From an uncultured Clostridia bacterium (GTDB taxonomy: Bacteria; Bacillota; Clostridia; Lachnospirales; Anaerotignaceae): a stretch of DNA of 64,000 bases. Under the pieces are notes generated by a model. The model did no database searches, had not been told where the DNA came from, and was given only the letters and a program-made list of their open reading frames with translations. Both the position numbers and the translations under genes were made by a program. This document shows positions 61,861 through 64,000 of this stretch, in pieces (position 1 is the stretch's first letter; every line of letters starts with the position of its first letter). The DNA lies in assembly GCA_945868505.1 (NCBI GenBank), contig CAMBLO010000002.1, positions 62,001 to 126,000 of the forward strand, written 5' to 3'.

Positions 61861-62337
61861 TTATTCGTGAATGCTTGTGATCTTCATAACGGGTTTCGCA
61901 TATTTTGTTACCACATTCATTTCAGAATTTGCCTTCATTTCCACGATGCCTTCCACGAAATAGCCCTCTTCCTTTTCAATGACAGGGCCTTCGATGGTCA
62001 GTGTCACGCTATAGTAATCGGGAAATTCCACTGCCTTGATGGTGCCATCGTTCTGCAGAACGTTTTTCAGAAAAGGCTTGTAATCCACCTTGGTGATGGT
62101 GCCCAGGCAAATGCCTGTTTTTTCATCAAAAATCTTATCCCCTTCGTGGAGGGCATTGACCGTCGCCATACGCACTTCATCAATAAAAGCCGTATAGGTT
62201 CTCTGTTCTGCGGAGGCATCCACCCCTGCGGATTCCTGCTTATTCACCACGCCGAATTTCAGCACCGCTACGGCGCAAAGGGCAACGATGACAACGATAA
62301 TGAGGATATCTACAATATTCGGTCTTTTCTTTGCCAT
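61861..62337 (-). CDS. DUF4330 domain protein, copy 1
   Basis: 158 aa from ATG 62337 (GGTGAG upstream; a longer start overlaps the upstream gene). One N-terminal membrane segment (about 8-27) and an extracytoplasmic beta-rich DUF4330 domain. Function unknown; family members occur next to cell-surface polysaccharide genes. Paralogue of the next gene upstream. Confidence 0.8.
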   Translation of the reverse strand: MAKKRPNIVDILIIVVIVALCAVAVLKFGVVNKQESAGVDASAEQRTYTAFIDEVRMATVNALHEGDKIFDEKTGICLGTITKVDYKPFLKNVLQNDGTIKAVEFPDYYSVTLTIEGPVIEKEEGYFVEGIVEMKANSEMNVVTKYAKPVMKITSIHE

Positions 62338-62338
62338 A

Positions 62339-62827
62339 TCACTCACCATCCCTTACTTCCATGACAATGCCCTTAAAAGCATAGCCCTTGCCCTTGACAT
62401 TCAGCTCCATGCCCACCTTCACTGTGGTGCCTTCCACTGTGATGTCCTTTTCCGTTTCTGTGCCATTGCCTTCAATGGTCACATAAATATCGCTGTAACC
62501 GCTTACAGGCACCTTTTCATATTTTCCTGTGGTGCGGTTGAACATGGTCTCTGTGAAAGGTTCTGCCTTTACGTCCGTCACCACGCCCAGATAAGTGGAA
62601 GTGGAGCTTTCATAGGCATTTCCCCCAACCACAGGGAAGTTTGCCGTTTCCTCTACGACCTCTTTCCCCATAACCACATAGGAATAGGTCTTTGTTTCCG
62701 CCGCTGTATCCACCTGACTGCCGCCGCCCAGGAACATCTTCGCCCCGATGATGCCCGCAGCGATGACCAGCAGGATCAGTATCATATCCACGATATTGAA
62801 AATACCGAATAGTTTTCTGTTTTTCAT
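62339..62827 (-). CDS. DUF4330 domain protein, copy 2
   Basis: 162 aa, same layout: short basic N-terminus (MKNRKLFGIFN), one membrane segment (about 10-32), DUF4330 domain with KGYAFKGIVMEV at the end. Overlaps GT4 downstream-of-stop by 4 bp (ATGA-type), so it is co-translated with it. The two DUF4330 copies share gene context between two glycosyltransferases. Confidence 0.8.
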   Translation of the reverse strand: MKNRKLFGIFNIVDMILILLVIAAGIIGAKMFLGGGSQVDTAAETKTYSYVVMGKEVVEETANFPVVGGNAYESSTSTYLGVVTDVKAEPFTETMFNRTTGKYEKVPVSGYSDIYVTIEGNGTETEKDITVEGTTVKVGMELNVKGKGYAFKGIVMEVRDGE

Positions 62828-63933
62828 TTTCTTGCCTCCAGATAGAGTTTTTCGATTCTTCTTGTCATCTTATCTGCCAAAAAGGTCTTTTCCGCATCCT
62901 TTTTTGCCTGTTCGCCAAAGGCTTTACGCTTGGCATCATCCGCCAACAGCTCCTCTAATCGTTCCGCCAAAGCGTCGCTGTCGCCAATGGGAATCAGAAA
63001 GCCGTTTTCGCCGTGTTTGATGACCTCTGCCACACCGCCGCTGTCTGTACCCACGGCAGGAATGCCCGCAATCATGCTTTCCAGAATAGACAGACACAAC
63101 GCCTCCGCCTTGGAGGTGATAACAGCAATATCCAATGCTGCCTCGATTTTTTCCACATCCTGCAAAAAGCCTGTGAATGTTACGTTTTCGCTGATGCCCA
63201 GTTCTGCCGCTCTTCTTTCCAGTTCCTTCCGCAGGCTGCCGTCGCCAATGATATAGAAGCGGACATCCCTGCGGTGTTCCAGCACCTTTTGTGCCCCCAG
63301 CAGGAAAGTCTCATGGTCTTTGACCTCTTCCAATCTGGCAACCATGCCTACGGCCTTTTCCCCTTCCTTGCCGCCGAAGGATACCAAGAGTGCCGCTTTT
63401 TCCTCCGCCGTAGGGATGGGAATGGGCTCGATGCCGTTATAAACCACGGCAATCTGCTCCGGAGAGGTGCCGCCATGTACCATACTGCGGCGTACCGCCC
63501 GGCTAACCGCAATAATTTTATCGCTGAAAACTGCGTTGACCTCTCTGCGGAGGATTTTCTTGGGCAGGACCCCAGGTGCCCCTTCCATGCAGTGCTTCGT
63601 ATTGAAGATATATGGCACTCTTGCCAATCTTGCCGCCATGCGGGCAGTCATGCTGGCATGGGTATGGACGATATCTGGCTTTTCCTGCCGAAATACCTTT
63701 GCCAATGCCTTCATAGCCTTTTTATCGAAGGATTTATCCTCCATTTCTTCCATGGCGATGACAGGCACATCCAGTGCTTCCACCGCCCCCACCAACAGGC
63801 TGTCATGGGGCAGCAGCACCTTTACCTGGAATTTTCCTCTGTCATGATATTTCAAATAATACAACAGCCAGCGCCCTGCGCCGCCGATATTTCTGTCCGT
63901 CAAAACATGGAGGACTTTCATTTTTTTCTCCAT
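62824..63933 (-). CDS. GT4 family glycosyltransferase
   Basis: 369 aa GT-B fold. DRNIGGAGRWLLYYLKYHD near the N-terminus and the donor-site ILESMIAGIPAVGTDSGGVAEV near 295-315. Retaining glycosyltransferase of the GT1/4 type; substrate unknown. GGAGG precedes the ATG at 63933. Upstream member of the GT4-DUF4330-DUF4330-GT4/CsaB-TagA run. Confidence 0.93.
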   Translation of the reverse strand: MEKKMKVLHVLTDRNIGGAGRWLLYYLKYHDRGKFQVKVLLPHDSLLVGAVEALDVPVIAMEEMEDKSFDKKAMKALAKVFRQEKPDIVHTHASMTARMAARLARVPYIFNTKHCMEGAPGVLPKKILRREVNAVFSDKIIAVSRAVRRSMVHGGTSPEQIAVVYNGIEPIPIPTAEEKAALLVSFGGKEGEKAVGMVARLEEVKDHETFLLGAQKVLEHRRDVRFYIIGDGSLRKELERRAAELGISENVTFTGFLQDVEKIEAALDIAVITSKAEALCLSILESMIAGIPAVGTDSGGVAEVIKHGENGFLIPIGDSDALAERLEELLADDAKRKAFGEQAKKDAEKTFLADKMTRRIEKLYLEARK

Positions 63934-63935
63934 TT

Positions 63936-64000
63936 TTATCTTGCCTCCGTTTCTCTTTCGCCCTTTCTTTCCCCCACACGCACTGCTGCCATGCCGATGC
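63936..64000 (-). CDS. 3' end of an unidentified gene
   Basis: Open frame entering from the right edge and ending in TAA at 63936-63938 (C-terminal residues GERKGERETEAR), 3 bp before the GT4 ATG. Too short to identify; the tight spacing suggests it belongs to the same operon. Confidence 0.55.
   Translation of the reverse strand, partial: IGMAAVRVGERKGERETEAR

Overview
The window reads as chromosomal DNA of an anaerobic, Gram-positive-type member of the Clostridia, probably a Lachnospiraceae/Anaerotignum-like bacterium. This is inferred from the secG-rnr-smpB-ssrA order, the rpoBC-rpsL-rpsG-fusA-tuf run, a stand-alone acyl-CoA dehydrogenase-etfB-etfA operon with very strong codon bias, a highly expressed glutamate dehydrogenase, a CsaB-type pyruvyl transferase locus, and consensus TTGACA/TATAAT promoters with frequent extended -10 (TGn) elements. 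Almost every gene lies on the minus strand. No tRNA, rRNA or CRISPR array was seen.

Layout. 1-3.6 kb: a signalling operon FapA (DUF342), CheX-like phosphatase, single-domain response regulator, PAS-GGDEF diguanylate cyclase (cut by the window start). 3.9-8.2 kb: trans-translation and RNA decay (ssrA, smpB, rnr), secG, and one small plus-strand membrane protein. 8.2-9.6 kb: MATE exporter. 9.7-23.5 kb: a compact phage-derived head-and-contractile-tail cluster of the PBSX (xkd) type, ending in a terminator and preceded by its own promoter and a sigma-region-4-like regulator. 23.6-24.8 kb: a separate gene for a JAMM/MPN-like, membrane-anchored LysM protein. 24.8-26.1 kb: a small module (ribbon-helix-helix regulator plus 80-aa protein) between imperfect inverted repeats. 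26.1-29.3 kb: small alarmone synthetase and cardiolipin synthase, then a decayed IS200-type element. 29.3-32.6 kb: acd-etfB-etfA. 33.1-38 kb: rpsL-rpsG-fusA-tuf. 38-46.2 kb: rpoB-rpoC with a long leader. 46.5-48.9 kb (plus strand): queH, an EamA permease and a DUF3885-like gene. 48.9-50 kb: ECF sigma and anti-sigma. 50.2-57.7 kb: gdhA, mreB, ctpA, ftsEX and a CdaR/PucR-type regulator. 58-64 kb: cell-surface polysaccharide genes (GT4, two DUF4330 proteins, a GT4-CsaB fusion, TagA/WecG) and a YitT membrane protein.

The phage-derived cluster is the most unusual part. It has both terminase subunits, portal, scaffold, capsid, connectors, sheath, tube and the xkdP-xkdU baseplate set. No tape-measure protein, tail fibre, lysis gene, integrase or repressor is recognisable. 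It also carries two tail-assembly-chaperone (XkdN-like) genes. The second contains a textbook -1 slippery heptamer (A AAA AAC) directly before its stop codon, and translation past it would add 53 residues. The slot after it, where a tape measure is expected, holds a short Glu/Lys-rich protein. A domesticated DNA-packaging particle (gene-transfer-agent-like) or a very short-tailed contractile particle is the main hypothesis; a degraded prophage is the alternative. Because there is no sign of frameshift decay in about 20 consecutive genes, I favour maintained function.
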